DNA of 64,000 nt from Deltaproteobacteria bacterium. GTDB lineage: Bacteria; Desulfobacterota; Desulfobacteria; Desulfobacterales; UBA5852. The notes under the pieces are model-generated. The model was not told where the DNA came from. It searched no databases and saw only the letters and a program-made list of their open reading frames with translations. A program made the translations under genes and the position numbers. The stretch is taken from positions 62,001 to 126,000 of the forward strand of contig JAHLLS010000014.1 of the NCBI GenBank assembly GCA_020444045.1, read 5' to 3'. Positions 17,144 to 25,875 of this stretch are shown here, one piece after another (positions within the stretch are counted from its first letter, which is position 1; each line of letters starts with the position of its first letter).

Positions 17144-17514
17144 TAAAACGCCTCTTTAGCACGCCGTTGGTATACCGTTTCACAAAAAATAGAAGGGGAA
17201 ATGAGGGGTTGTTCAAGCGAACAGCGATTGCCGGTTTCTCGGGAGTATCCTGGTCGGGAGCGATTGCTGGAACCCGCCATCACCTTATGCCGGTTTGCCG
17301 GCATCGTTATGACTTCCAAGCACTTTTCAAGTGCTATAGTCTTCACTTAACATTAGCATCATTTAGGAATATGGCAAGAAGGTCTGTATTATAGCATGTG
17401 GGGCCAGGGAGGATGCGGCAGTAATCGTGAGGCCCTAAACCGGTCGATGACGATGAAAGATGAAAACACCATCACGACCGGCCCATGCGCATGGGGCGCA
17501 ATTAAACTATCCGG
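17144..17514. other. Intergenic region upstream of the sigma-54 activator gene
   Basis: 371 bp without a gene. It contains two short perfect inverted repeats (17287-17304 and 17319-17335), described separately. Nothing else is recognised. Confidence 0.4.
17287..17335. promoter_or_regulatory. Two adjacent short palindromes upstream of the sigma-54 activator gene
   Basis: ATGCCGG-TTTG-CCGGCAT (17287-17304) and AGCACTT-TTC-AAGTGCT (17319-17335), each with 7-bp perfect arms, 14 bp apart, about 145-190 bp before the activator start. They could be operator half-sites or RNA hairpins in a long leader. No T-run follows on either strand. Confidence 0.35.
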
Positions 17515-18492
17515 TTATGCTTGGAAGACCGCGGCGAATCTTTCCCGGATGATGGTCTCCACCTCAAGCATGATGCGATCCAGCAGCTCCCGGCAACTGG
17601 GGATGTCACGAATCAACCCCATGCACTGCCCCGCAGCCAGGGTGCCCTTCTCCAGATCGCCTTTCTCCAGCATTTCCTTGCCCACCATCCCTGATACATA
17701 AGGAATGATTTCTTCGATCCGGGTGTTGCCGCGTCCCTCTATTTCGAGGACTTTATCGACAGTGGTATTATGCATGACCCGTTCGGTGTTGCGCAGGGAA
17801 CGCATGATCAGGCGGGTGTCGCGCTCATTGTGCGCCACCAGGGCCTGTTTGATGTGCTCGTGCACCGGTGCTTCGCGGGTGGCCACGAACCGGGTGCCCA
17901 TGTTCATACCGTCGGCCCCCAGGCCTAAGGCCGCCACGAGCCCCCGCCCGTCGGCAAACCCGCCCGAGGCGATAATGGGCAGCGAAATGGCATCCCGCGT
18001 CAGGGGCACCAGGATCAGGGAGGTCACGTCATCCTCACCCGGGTGGCCGGCCGCCTCGAAGCCGTCGATGCTGACCGCATCGCAGCCGATCTTTTCCGCT
18101 TTGACGGCGTGGCGCACCGAGGTGCATTTGTGGATCACGCGGATGCCGGCCGCCTTGATGGCCTCCATGTAAGGCTCCGGGTTGCGCCCAGCCGTTTCGA
18201 TAAAACGAACCCCCTCGTCGATACAGACCTGGATATAGGCCGGGTAATCGGGCGGCCGCAGGGTGGGCAAAAAGGTCAGGTTGACGCCGAAAGGCTTGTC
18301 GGTCAGTTGCCGGCACTTGCGGATCTCCGCCCGCAACCCTTCCGGTTCCGGATAAGTCAGAGCCGTCATGAACCCGATGCCGCCGGCATTGGCCACCGCG
18401 GCCGCCAGCTCCGCCCGCGCAACCCACATGAGCCCGCCCTGGACGATGGGCCGCTCGATTCCGAAAAACTCGGTGATCCGTGTCTTCAGCAT
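17515..18492 (-). CDS. Nitronate monooxygenase (2-nitropropane dioxygenase family)
   Basis: 325 residues, TIM-barrel FMN protein. The N-terminus FFGIERPIVQGGLMWVA binds the FMN phosphate region, DGFEAAGHPGEDD carries the catalytic His of class I nitronate monooxygenases, and SGGFADGRGLVAALGLGADGMNMGTRF is the standard phosphate-binding end. It oxidises alkyl nitronates such as propionate-3-nitronate; the family also includes FabK-type enoyl-ACP reductases, but the His motif favours nitronate oxidation. No signal peptide. It lies upstream-to-downstream in the same direction as the Fe-S gene and MarR gene, separated by 247 bp that hold a long inverted repeat. Confidence 0.85.
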   Translation of the reverse strand: MLKTRITEFFGIERPIVQGGLMWVARAELAAAVANAGGIGFMTALTYPEPEGLRAEIRKCRQLTDKPFGVNLTFLPTLRPPDYPAYIQVCIDEGVRFIETAGRNPEPYMEAIKAAGIRVIHKCTSVRHAVKAEKIGCDAVSIDGFEAAGHPGEDDVTSLILVPLTRDAISLPIIASGGFADGRGLVAALGLGADGMNMGTRFVATREAPVHEHIKQALVAHNERDTRLIMRSLRNTERVMHNTTVDKVLEIEGRGNTRIEEIIPYVSGMVGKEMLEKGDLEKGTLAAGQCMGLIRDIPSCRELLDRIMLEVETIIRERFAAVFQA

Positions 18493-18628
18493 CCTGCCCT
18501 CCCCCTGATAATTCCCCCGGTCTGTTCGTCATCAAGAACAAATCGCCTCGCCTATTGTTACAAGGACAATCTACGAATTAACAAGCTCGCATATTTACAA
18601 ACTCACTATCCACATCGATTTGTCCGAT

Positions 18629-18749
18629 CCAGAAATAAGGATATTTGGTCTTGGTCAAGGCCGCACAAGGGTTTGGGGTGAGGCGTACTTTTGTACGCCA
18701 CAGCCACAAACCCGCTACGACCGGCCAAGGCCAAATAGACTATTTCTGG
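18629..18749. repeat. 121-bp long imperfect inverted repeat
   Basis: Outer arms CCAGAAATA (18629-18637) and TATTTCTGG (18741-18749) match perfectly. Moving inwards the arms share ATTTGG/CCAAAT, TTGG and GGGTTT/AAACCC segments. The centre is GGCGTAC-TTTT-GTACGCC, a perfect 7-bp hairpin. The right arm runs into the last codons and TAG of the Fe-S gene. The structure resembles a dispersed palindromic element or MITE rather than a simple terminator. Confidence 0.6.
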
Positions 18750-19819
18750 GCGGATAAAAGTCCGCGTTTCTGCGCCATCAGCATCATCTGCTCGGCCATG
18801 CTGGTAGGCGGCATGCGGCAGTCTTCCTCGGGCTTCGGGACAAGCTGGATGGCCGCCTCCGGACAGGTGACGACACACAGCCCGCACCCGATGCAGCGGT
18901 CCGGATTGACTTCCGCCGTTCCGGCATCATTCATGGACAGGGCACCCAACTGGCAACGCTCCAGGCAGGCCTCACAGCCCGTGCAATCGTCGTCTGCAAT
19001 CACGGCCAGGTGATTGGCAATGACCAGTTCCGCCGGTTTGGGATGTTTGTTCAGCGCTGCCAGTACGCCGCAGCAATCGCCACAGCAGTTGCACATGCCG
19101 GAAGGGTTCTGGGCTGTGGCCGGCTGGGTCACCAGGCCGGCCTCCCGGCACTGCGCCATGATCGCCACGGCCTCGTCCAGAGAGACTTCGCGCCCCATGC
19201 CGCGGTCGAGGTAGTACTGCCCCATGGACCCGAACATGAAACAGGCCTCCATGGGCTTGCCGCAGCCCTTTTCGACGACTTGCATGCGTTTGCGGCAGAT
19301 ACAGTCGGTCACCACGATGCGCGGTTTGCTCTTTAGAATTTCGACGGCATCGTCATAGCTGGCCACGTGATGCCGCGCATCGATGGACTGATGCACGGGT
19401 ATGGGGCGCAAAAAGCATTCCGCACCGGCCTGCATGGCGGTTTCAAACCCTTCCTCGAAATACTGCTCCACCATCTCCGCCAATTCACGATCGAGGGTCT
19501 TGACCTGGAACTCGAATAGGCCATGCACGAACGGGATCGCGCCGTATTTGGCGCCGGTTTCTTTTTTAACTCGGAACAGCAGGCCTCTTTCCGCCATGTC
19601 ATCCAGCCGGGCCGCAACATCGTCTGCCGGTTGCTCCAGGCGGGCGGCCACCGATGCCGGCGTCTCCAGGCTGTGGCTCAGGGCCAGAAACATGACCGCG
19701 TCGTCCTCGGAAAAAAGATAGCGCAGAATCTTCAGTTCGATGCCGGAGTCCGTGGCCGGAAACCCCATGGAATAGAGGTCCAGCCGTTCCTGCAACTTGC
19801 GAAAAAGTGTGTCGGTCAT
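18740..19819 (-). CDS. Winged-helix-like / bis-4Fe-4S ferredoxin domain protein
   Basis: 359 residues. The first ~80 residues look like a winged helix (FSEDDAVMFLALSHSLETPASVAARL, then VAARLDDMAERGLLFRVKK). The middle has two Cys clusters, DCICRKRM and CNCCGDCCG, of unknown use. The C-terminus is a bacterial-type 2[4Fe-4S] ferredoxin: CTGCEACLERC and CIGCGLCVVTC. Proteins of this layout are common in anaerobes and often next to oxidoreductases, but their redox partner is not known. It sits between nitronate monooxygenase and MarR genes on one strand. A sequence about 80 bp before its start matches the motif at the MarR start, so MarR control is likely. Cytoplasmic. Confidence 0.85.
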   Translation of the reverse strand: MTDTLFRKLQERLDLYSMGFPATDSGIELKILRYLFSEDDAVMFLALSHSLETPASVAARLEQPADDVAARLDDMAERGLLFRVKKETGAKYGAIPFVHGLFEFQVKTLDRELAEMVEQYFEEGFETAMQAGAECFLRPIPVHQSIDARHHVASYDDAVEILKSKPRIVVTDCICRKRMQVVEKGCGKPMEACFMFGSMGQYYLDRGMGREVSLDEAVAIMAQCREAGLVTQPATAQNPSGMCNCCGDCCGVLAALNKHPKPAELVIANHLAVIADDDCTGCEACLERCQLGALSMNDAGTAEVNPDRCIGCGLCVVTCPEAAIQLVPKPEEDCRMPPTSMAEQMMLMAQKRGLLSAQK

Positions 19820-19895
19820 GATGCATTCCTTTCAGGGCGATATCGCAGACGCCATAGCGCATGCCTGCGTGGTGATCGATGAAGCACAATTTATA

Positions 19896-19912
19896 TTGCA
19901 TACAAACTTATT
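19896..19912. promoter_or_regulatory. Candidate MarR operator upstream of the Fe-S gene
   Basis: TTGCATACAAACTTATT. Fourteen of 17 positions match TCGCATACGAACTAATC at 20354-20370 over the MarR start. It lies 77 bp upstream of the Fe-S gene start, just past the end of the marR coding region, in a good position to cover the promoter. Confidence 0.45.
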
Positions 19913-19924
19913 GGGAAATTCCTT

Positions 19925-20359
19925 TCACCCATGAACATCTCGTAGCAAGCGTTTCAATAACAATTTTTCCTCCAGACGCAAATGTTTCAGAATGTCATCG
20001 TTGGCCTGGTCACGCGCCAGGCACAACGCATCCGATAGGGACCTGGCCCGGTCTGATAAATCGATCAGCAAACGACGACGATCGTCCCGATCCGTTTGCT
20101 TGACGATCCAGCCATTGTCCGCCATCCGGTTCAATGCACCGGAAAGTGTAGCCCCGTCCAGGGTAAGTTTTTTCCCGATCTCGCCGGCAGTCAACAGGCC
20201 ATCCGCTTCCCAGAGCACCGCCAGGATCAAGGACTGGACGGGTGTAATCCCGTATGCGGCCAGTCGTTTTTTCAAATTGCCATACGCTTTCTGGTAGGCT
20301 TTGGCCATCAGGAAGACAATGCAATCATCATAATGGGTGATATCAGAATTCATTCGCAT
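19925..20359 (-). CDS. MarR family transcriptional regulator
   Basis: 144 residues (or 142 from the second ATG at 20353). Central winged helix: LTAGEIGKKLTLDGATLSGALNRMADNGWIVKQTDRDDRRR, with the DxRxxR wing (DRDDRRR) typical of MarR. Helices at both ends form the dimer interface. MarR repressors respond to phenolic or other small ligands and usually repress themselves and neighbours. A motif overlapping the start codon is shared with the region before the Fe-S gene, pointing to autoregulation plus control of that gene. No strong RBS is seen for either ATG. Confidence 0.88.
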   Translation of the reverse strand: MRMNSDITHYDDCIVFLMAKAYQKAYGNLKKRLAAYGITPVQSLILAVLWEADGLLTAGEIGKKLTLDGATLSGALNRMADNGWIVKQTDRDDRRRLLIDLSDRARSLSDALCLARDQANDDILKHLRLEEKLLLKRLLRDVHG

Positions 20360-20370
20360 ACGAACTAATC
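20354..20370. promoter_or_regulatory. Candidate MarR self-operator over the marR start
   Basis: TCGCATACGAACTAATC, overlapping the first ATG of the MarR gene and lying just upstream of the second. TTCGTATGCGAA here is also a near-palindrome (two mismatches). Similar to 19896-19912. Confidence 0.45.
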
Positions 20371-20493
20371 GAATCCCGCACCCGCGTCAAGCTAAAAAGT
20401 TTTACGATAATGGTCTGCGTATAACTAAAAGAAGTCGGAATGCGTTTCCTGGAGAGGCGATCGATACGGTTGAAGACGCTTTTGGAGGGCAAT

Positions 20494-21522
20494 TTAATAA
20501 GCGTAATACAATTGCTGCAGCGCGTCCAGGCTGCGATCCTTCATGAGCGCCAGCATCAGCAGGATGCGTGCTTTGGCGGGGTTGAGCTCATCGGAAACAA
20601 CGAACTGGTAACGATCGTCATCGATCTCCACATTGCGGCTGACCGTGCCCGTGGGCACCCGGGAGCTGCGAACGATGACCGTACCCTGCCCGGCCGCCCG
20701 GGAGGCACTGGCGATGGTCGCGGCATTCATGTTGCCGTTGCCGTCACCGGCGATCACAATGCCCCGGGCGCCCCGGGATACCGAACAGTCCACCAGATCA
20801 GCCGGCATATCGGCACAGGCGTATAGGATATCCACCCGCGGCAAGGCGGTGCCATCCGCCACCGTGAACTCGCTGGTATCGGTGTGCCGCCGAAAGGGCC
20901 GGCGAAAATACTGGGTCTTGCCATAATTGGCCGTCCCGATGAGGCCGTTGATGGGCGAGAGAAAGGTTTCCACCGAGGTCGTATTGGTTTTGGTCAGGGA
21001 GTGGGCCCCATGGATCCAGTCGTTCATCACCACCAGAACCCCACGGTCAGCCGCCGCAGGATCGGCCGCCACGGCAACGGCATTGTAGAGGTTCAGCGGG
21101 CCGTCGGCACTCACGGCGGTGGCGGGGCGCATGGCGCCCGTTAAAACGACGGGCTTTCGGCTTTTGACGGTCAGGTTCAGGAAATAGGCGGTTTCTTCCA
21201 TGGTATCCGTACCGTGGGTCACCACGACACCGCTGATGGCGCCGTCCGCCAGGAGGGCATTGATGCGGCAGGCCAGTTCGATCATGATCGCAAAGGTCAT
21301 ATCCTGGGAACCGACATTGGCGACTTGCGCGCCCCGGACATCCGCCAGATCCCGAATCCCGGGCACGGCGTCGATCATGGCATCGACGCTGACCTGACCG
21401 GAGGCATAGCCGACCTGGGTACCGGACGCGGCCGTGCCGGCAATCGTGCCCCCGGTGGCCAAAATGACGACGCGGGGCCGGTCGGTAGTCGATTTTTTCT
21501 GCGGCTGTCCGTCGATCGGCAT
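20494..21522 (-). CDS. L-asparaginase (type II fold)
   Basis: 342 residues. VVILATGGTIAGT near residue 20 carries the first nucleophile Thr and VVTHGTDTMEETAYF the second catalytic Thr-Asp pair; GAMRPATAVSADGPLNLYNA and the C-terminal substrate loop are standard. It hydrolyses L-asparagine to aspartate and ammonia. The type II motifs are normally on exported enzymes, but here no signal peptide precedes the domain (MPIDGQPQKKSTTDRPR), so it should be cytoplasmic unless a different start is used. AGGAGG sits before the ATG. Stands alone between MarR and the hybrid kinase. Confidence 0.9.
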   Translation of the reverse strand: MPIDGQPQKKSTTDRPRVVILATGGTIAGTAASGTQVGYASGQVSVDAMIDAVPGIRDLADVRGAQVANVGSQDMTFAIMIELACRINALLADGAISGVVVTHGTDTMEETAYFLNLTVKSRKPVVLTGAMRPATAVSADGPLNLYNAVAVAADPAAADRGVLVVMNDWIHGAHSLTKTNTTSVETFLSPINGLIGTANYGKTQYFRRPFRRHTDTSEFTVADGTALPRVDILYACADMPADLVDCSVSRGARGIVIAGDGNGNMNAATIASASRAAGQGTVIVRSSRVPTGTVSRNVEIDDDRYQFVVSDELNPAKARILLMLALMKDRSLDALQQLYYAY

Positions 21523-21676
21523 TCGTCACCTCCTTGCTGGGGTCAGTACCAGTGCGCAGACAGCATACCAGCGCATGCGACGGTCGGCAACTCCCAGGCG
21601 ATCCGATGGATCCAATTGTGACGCCGCACCCGGATCGAATCCGGCAAGGCAAGTGATACGGCGATCACCCTGCGCG

Positions 21677-23818
21677 TCAGGTGCGCAGTTCTTCTTTAAT
21701 GGCACGTCCGAGGGTGGCGATGACATAAGGTTTCTTGATATAGGCGCCGGCTCCCAGGCGCTGTGCTTCTTTCACCCGCGCCGTTTCGGCAAACCCGCTG
21801 GCGATAATGGCTTTCTGGCCCGAGTGCCGCTTGAGAATTTCCCGGTAGGTCTCCAGGCCATCCATGCCGATTCCCATAAGCATGTCGAGGATCACCAGGT
21901 CCACGGTGTTCTGCGCTAAAAACTGCACAGCGGCTTCGCCGCTTTCCACCGTGTGCACCCGGTAGTTGAGATGACCAAGGAGATGGGCGGCAATCTTGCG
22001 CTGGCTTTCCATATCATCGACCACCAGAAGGGTCTCCTGGTTGCCTTTGATACTCGCCAGATCGATGCCGTGATCCTTTTCCGTAACCTTCTCACGCGAC
22101 AGCGGAAAATAGAGGTCGAAAGTCGTGCCATCCCCCTTCGTGCTGGTCACATCGATGTAGCCATGGTGATCCTGCACCGTCCCCCACACCACCGCCAATC
22201 CAAGACCCGTGCCGCTGCGCCCCATTTTCTTCTTGGTGTAGAAGGGCTCGAAGATGTGGTCGAGGTCCTCGGCACCAATGCCCTCGCCGCTGTCCTTGAC
22301 CCGCAGCAGGATATATTCCCCTTCGTTGACCGTATTGTATCCTCGAATCGGGTAGTCCAGAAATCGGCTTTCCGTGGAGATTTCGATGAGGCCCCCCGCC
22401 GGCTGGGCTTCCGCCCCGTTGGCAATCAGGTTCATGAGGGTTTTCTTCAAATGGACGGACGAGCCCTTGATATTGAACAGATGCGGATCGAGCCGGAAAT
22501 CGATCCGAGTGCCCGGGTGGTGGGCCATGATCTTCTCATGTTCCGGAGAGGCCCGGTAGGTGTCGATAATGGCATTCAGGTTGAGCGTCTCCTGGGCCAC
22601 GACACCCCGCCGGGCCAGAGTCAGCAAATCCTGCACGATCGTGGCCGCCTTTTGCCCCGACTCTTTTATGGTTTCGATGGGCGCCTTGAGGGGGCTGTTC
22701 GGCGCCAGATCCATCAGCAGCATGTCCGGATAACTGACAATCCCGGAGAGCACATTGTTCAGATCATGGGCGACCCCCCCGGCCAGCAGGCCCAGCGACT
22801 CCATTTTCTTGGCTCGCTCCAACTGCGTCTGGAGTTCCTGCTTTTCTTTTTCTGTTTTCTTGCGCTCGGTAACATCCCGGGTGACACCCATGATTCCGAC
22901 AGGATAGCCATCATCGCCAAGGACGAAAGATACCGTCACTTCCGCAGGAAATGTGGTGCCGTCCTTACGAAAAAGGTCAATTTCTATCATCACGGTCGCA
23001 TTGAAGTCGCCTGTTTTTTCACCCTTGGCGAGGTGATCCATCAACAGGTTGGTCACCATTCCCATCGATGAAGCGTCGATCAACTGATCCAGGGTGAGGG
23101 ACTCGATTTCCTCGGCGTCCCAGCCGTGCATCCTGGTGACCACCGGGCTGATGTAAGTATAATTCATCTCCAGATCCATGGTCCAGATCACGTCGTTGAT
23201 ATTGGCTGTCAGCAAGCGGTGTTTTTCTTCGCTGGCACGCAGCGCCTCTTCGGCGGAAATACGCTCTTCGATTTCCCGCTTCAGCGCCCGGTTGGCGTTC
23301 ACCAACTCGGCCGTGCGCTCTTCGACACGATCCTCCAGAACATGCTTGGCCCTTAAAACGCGCATGTAGAGAAAAATAACGCTGTAAAACAAGAGTCCTG
23401 CGAAAAACACATAGGTATAAACATAGATGGAAGGGGGCAGCCAGATCGCCTCGACCCAACCGATAACGTTGCCTCTGTATTCCACGCGCGCCATAAGCGG
23501 CACCCGCGGGATCAATCCCAGTCGAATCAGAAGTTTTTCAAAAGAGTTGGCGTTCTCGGGCCGGATCTCCTGAAAGATGTCCCCGTTATGGTGCGTCGCC
23601 GTCAAGGATTCATACCGGTCGGTATCGGCCGCCAGCGCCAAGTATTCCGACGCCCCGAGGCGATTGTAGTTCCACATGGCGTCTTTGATGATGCGGGCAT
23701 GGGTTTCGATGCGCGCCTGGGCCTGGATCAGGGCATGCTTTTCGTAACCCATGACAAAAAGGCCGAAAGATAAGGCAAACATAATCGCCGTCAGAATACT
23801 GACATTTCGATAGCTCAT
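21677..23818 (-). CDS. Hybrid sensor histidine kinase (PAS-HisKA-HATPase-REC), partner of a solute-binding protein
   Basis: 713 residues. Two membrane helices (about 8-24 and 133-152) bracket a periplasmic sensor of ~110 residues. Then a coiled coil, a PAS domain (about 200-318), HisKA with GGVAHDLNN (His351), HATPase with NLIANGAEA, DSGEGIG and GTGLGLAVV, and a C-terminal receiver with LVVDDMESQ and acceptor Asp645 (VILDMLMG). No DNA-binding output, so phosphate is probably passed on elsewhere. Its start overlaps the stop of the SBP gene by 4 nt, so the two are coupled. The receiver ends in a KKPY switch lysine. A second operon of the same design lies at 31139-34707. Confidence 0.92.
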   Translation of the reverse strand: MSYRNVSILTAIMFALSFGLFVMGYEKHALIQAQARIETHARIIKDAMWNYNRLGASEYLALAADTDRYESLTATHHNGDIFQEIRPENANSFEKLLIRLGLIPRVPLMARVEYRGNVIGWVEAIWLPPSIYVYTYVFFAGLLFYSVIFLYMRVLRAKHVLEDRVEERTAELVNANRALKREIEERISAEEALRASEEKHRLLTANINDVIWTMDLEMNYTYISPVVTRMHGWDAEEIESLTLDQLIDASSMGMVTNLLMDHLAKGEKTGDFNATVMIEIDLFRKDGTTFPAEVTVSFVLGDDGYPVGIMGVTRDVTERKKTEKEKQELQTQLERAKKMESLGLLAGGVAHDLNNVLSGIVSYPDMLLMDLAPNSPLKAPIETIKESGQKAATIVQDLLTLARRGVVAQETLNLNAIIDTYRASPEHEKIMAHHPGTRIDFRLDPHLFNIKGSSVHLKKTLMNLIANGAEAQPAGGLIEISTESRFLDYPIRGYNTVNEGEYILLRVKDSGEGIGAEDLDHIFEPFYTKKKMGRSGTGLGLAVVWGTVQDHHGYIDVTSTKGDGTTFDLYFPLSREKVTEKDHGIDLASIKGNQETLLVVDDMESQRKIAAHLLGHLNYRVHTVESGEAAVQFLAQNTVDLVILDMLMGIGMDGLETYREILKRHSGQKAIIASGFAETARVKEAQRLGAGAYIKKPYVIATLGRAIKEELRT

Positions 23819-24672
23819 TGGACGGCCGCCATTCCCGCCGGAGTCGGTGCCATACTGCCGAGCAAATAATCCTTGATGGCCCTGTTCAGCCGCAACAGCG
23901 TCATTTCTTCGATTTTTTGGCTACAGATAAGATAGCGTTTGTTGCCGAGGGGCACGTCGCTAAAACGGATCACTTGAAAATCTTTTGCCGGCAGTACGGA
24001 ACACAAGATCAGATCTTCGGCCTCTTCCTTGGAAATGAAGAAATAGCCCGCCCGATGGGTATGAATCATCTTGACCATGCTGAGATTCTCGCCCGTCGTG
24101 ACCATCTCCCGCGGCGTAAATTGTTGGATCGCGTCATCGATAAATTTACCGTATGAGTAGCCATCTTTGCGCAGGAGCCGCAAACGGCGATTGGAAAGCG
24201 TTCGGGCCAGCGTTTGCCCGGTGCGAATCTGGTCATTATCCGTCCTCGCAATGGCCATGGTCGGGCTGTCCAAGAAAATGGGCAGGGTGAAATTGCCAAA
24301 AGCCTCCCGCGAGGGCGTTTTATACCACCCCACGGCACAGGCGCGTTGTTCGTTGTTCCGAATAATTTCAAGTTGGCGCTTGGCTGGTGCCTTACGCCAG
24401 ACAAAGGGGATTCCGGCGTCTTTGAAGACCCAGTTGACGCGGTCGGCAATCAGGCCGTGCACCTGATTGGGCGTGGTGACATAATACGGACGCCGTTCGT
24501 GGTAATAAACAACGACGGCCCCATCCGTCTGCGGGTCGACCTGATTTTCCACCGTATCGGATGGGGTGGAACGCGCTTCCGTCGGGAAAAGGACTGGTCT
24601 TCCCCAGAGGGTTGCCACCAGAGCGGCACCCATAAACAACCCCGTTAAAATAATGAAAGATCTGTTAGCCAT
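23815..24672 (-). CDS. Periplasmic SBP family 3-like sensor protein coupled to the hybrid kinase
   Basis: 285 residues: an N-terminal membrane anchor or signal (SFIILTGLFMGAALVATLWG) and a type 3 solute-binding-protein fold. YYHERRPYYVTTPNQVHGLIADRVNWVF resembles the ligand-entry strands of SBP_bac_3, and ending RLNRAIKDYLL is typical. No ABC permease or ATPase is nearby; instead the stop overlaps the start of the hybrid kinase by 4 nt. It most likely presents a ligand to the kinase rather than feeding a transporter. The ligand is not predictable. It is the first gene of the pair. Confidence 0.8.
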   Translation of the reverse strand: MANRSFIILTGLFMGAALVATLWGRPVLFPTEARSTPSDTVENQVDPQTDGAVVVYYHERRPYYVTTPNQVHGLIADRVNWVFKDAGIPFVWRKAPAKRQLEIIRNNEQRACAVGWYKTPSREAFGNFTLPIFLDSPTMAIARTDNDQIRTGQTLARTLSNRRLRLLRKDGYSYGKFIDDAIQQFTPREMVTTGENLSMVKMIHTHRAGYFFISKEEAEDLILCSVLPAKDFQVIRFSDVPLGNKRYLICSQKIEEMTLLRLNRAIKDYLLGSMAPTPAGMAAVQ

Positions 24673-25148
24673 CGATTGAATGACCGCGGTTATTTTCCGT
24701 TATAAGCTTGGTGTCGATGATAGTGAAACGCTGACGACCCTGTGCCAAAGGTTCAAAATGCTCCTTAAATAGCTTTTTCCAACACCTTTGAACCGTTATA
24801 ACACCGTCGTTGGCTGTCAAGCGCCTTTTCCTGGAATTGCCGGCTGGCCCAAACGCGCAGCGACTCTATTGATATATCGGCAAGTCACCACAATTCTTGA
24901 GTTTTTCAGGTGGTTTTCCTGGTACGGAGCCTGATTCAGGTCTTGCCGCCAGGGTTTTCGCATAGCGGCGCGATAAGTCCTTGTTCAGCAATCGATAGGG
25001 CCGATGAAGGCATAACGTATAAAACCGGGGCTGGGCGGTTTGCCCTGACCCCGGTTTCGGTCATCAGAAGCCGGTGGGGGAAATTTGCAGCGTCAAGGTC
25101 AATCTGTAAGAAATGGCCCCCGACCGGCCTATTTCCGATATCTTTACC
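24673..25148. other. 476-bp intergenic region
   Basis: No convincing gene on either strand. The part next to the ferritin gene holds a strong terminator (25021-25057). The part next to the SBP gene should carry the promoter of the SBP-kinase operon, but no clear -35/-10 or sigma-54 element was seen. Confidence 0.45.
25021..25057 (-). terminator. Rho-independent terminator after the ferritin gene
   Basis: On the minus strand AAACCGGGG pairs with CCCCGGTTT, with an inner AGGGC...GCCC extension and a short loop, followed by a few T residues. It lies about 90 nt past the ferritin stop and suits transcription from that gene. Confidence 0.7.
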
Positions 25149-25688
25149 CTATTCGCCCCCGCCACTGACGGCAAAACCGCTGTTCCCCAAACCGGTGGAG
25201 GATGGTGTTCCGGCAATTTTGGCCAGGAAGGTATCGCCCAGCTTCTTGATATGGGCGTCCACATTGTCGAAATAATTGTAATGGATCTGCTCTTCGTCGA
25301 TGATGTCTTCGAAAATCTTCATGCTGATGCTGTCACCGTTTTCGCGACACACCAGGGCAAACTGGTTGTAATCGTCGATCGTATCGTCCTCCAGTTTGGC
25401 ATCGAACGGGAACATTCCCTCGACCTTCTGGCCTTTGGCAATCTTACCGTCGTGTCCGGTGACCGGCTCGCCGCCAAGCTCTTTGACACGCTCGGCGAAC
25501 ATCTCCGCATGCCGCATTTCGTCGATGGCGATCAGCTTCATTTTAGCGGCCAACTCGCCGTAATCCATGTCGTCCAGGTTATAATGCTGGTTCATGTACT
25601 GGTAGATGGCCTGCAGCTCCATGGCGCGGGCCTTGTTGAGTACTTCGATGACCTTTTTGCGGCGTGTTTCTTTGGATACTTTTGCCAT
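25149..25688 (-). CDS. Bacterioferritin/ferritin-like iron storage protein
   Basis: 179 residues, four-helix ferritin fold. Helix A MELQAIYQYMNQHYNLDD and helix B AIDEMRHAEMFAERV contain the ExxH diiron ligands, and helix D EEQIHYNYFDN supplies the second ExxH. Like Desulfovibrio bacterioferritins it has a 15-20 residue extension at the C-terminus (TGLGNSGFAVSGGGE). It oxidises and stores iron in a 24-mer in the cytoplasm and protects against peroxide. The RBS AAGGAGG is strong. The Fur/PerR-type gene lies 187 bp upstream on the same strand, so joint or shared iron/peroxide control is likely. Confidence 0.88.
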   Translation of the reverse strand: MAKVSKETRRKKVIEVLNKARAMELQAIYQYMNQHYNLDDMDYGELAAKMKLIAIDEMRHAEMFAERVKELGGEPVTGHDGKIAKGQKVEGMFPFDAKLEDDTIDDYNQFALVCRENGDSISMKIFEDIIDEEQIHYNYFDNVDAHIKKLGDTFLAKIAGTPSSTGLGNSGFAVSGGGE

Positions 25689-25875
25689 GGGTGTCCTCCT
25701 TGGATTGGTTGATGAGGGTTCATTGTTCCTGCAAAGGGATATTCATACCGAAAACCACATGCGAGCGGGAAATGCAACCGGTGTGTTCGCTCCGTCTTCC
25801 GTGCACATTATCGCCTGGAAGATACGGGACCGATTCCGAATTGTCATTTGGTGGCAAAAAAATCAGTGCCGTGGA

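Noticed and set aside
18584..18605. Possible third MarR site before nitronate monooxygenase (TCGCATATTTACAAACT)
   Set aside because: Needs a 3-nt insertion to align with the other two sites; too weak to claim.
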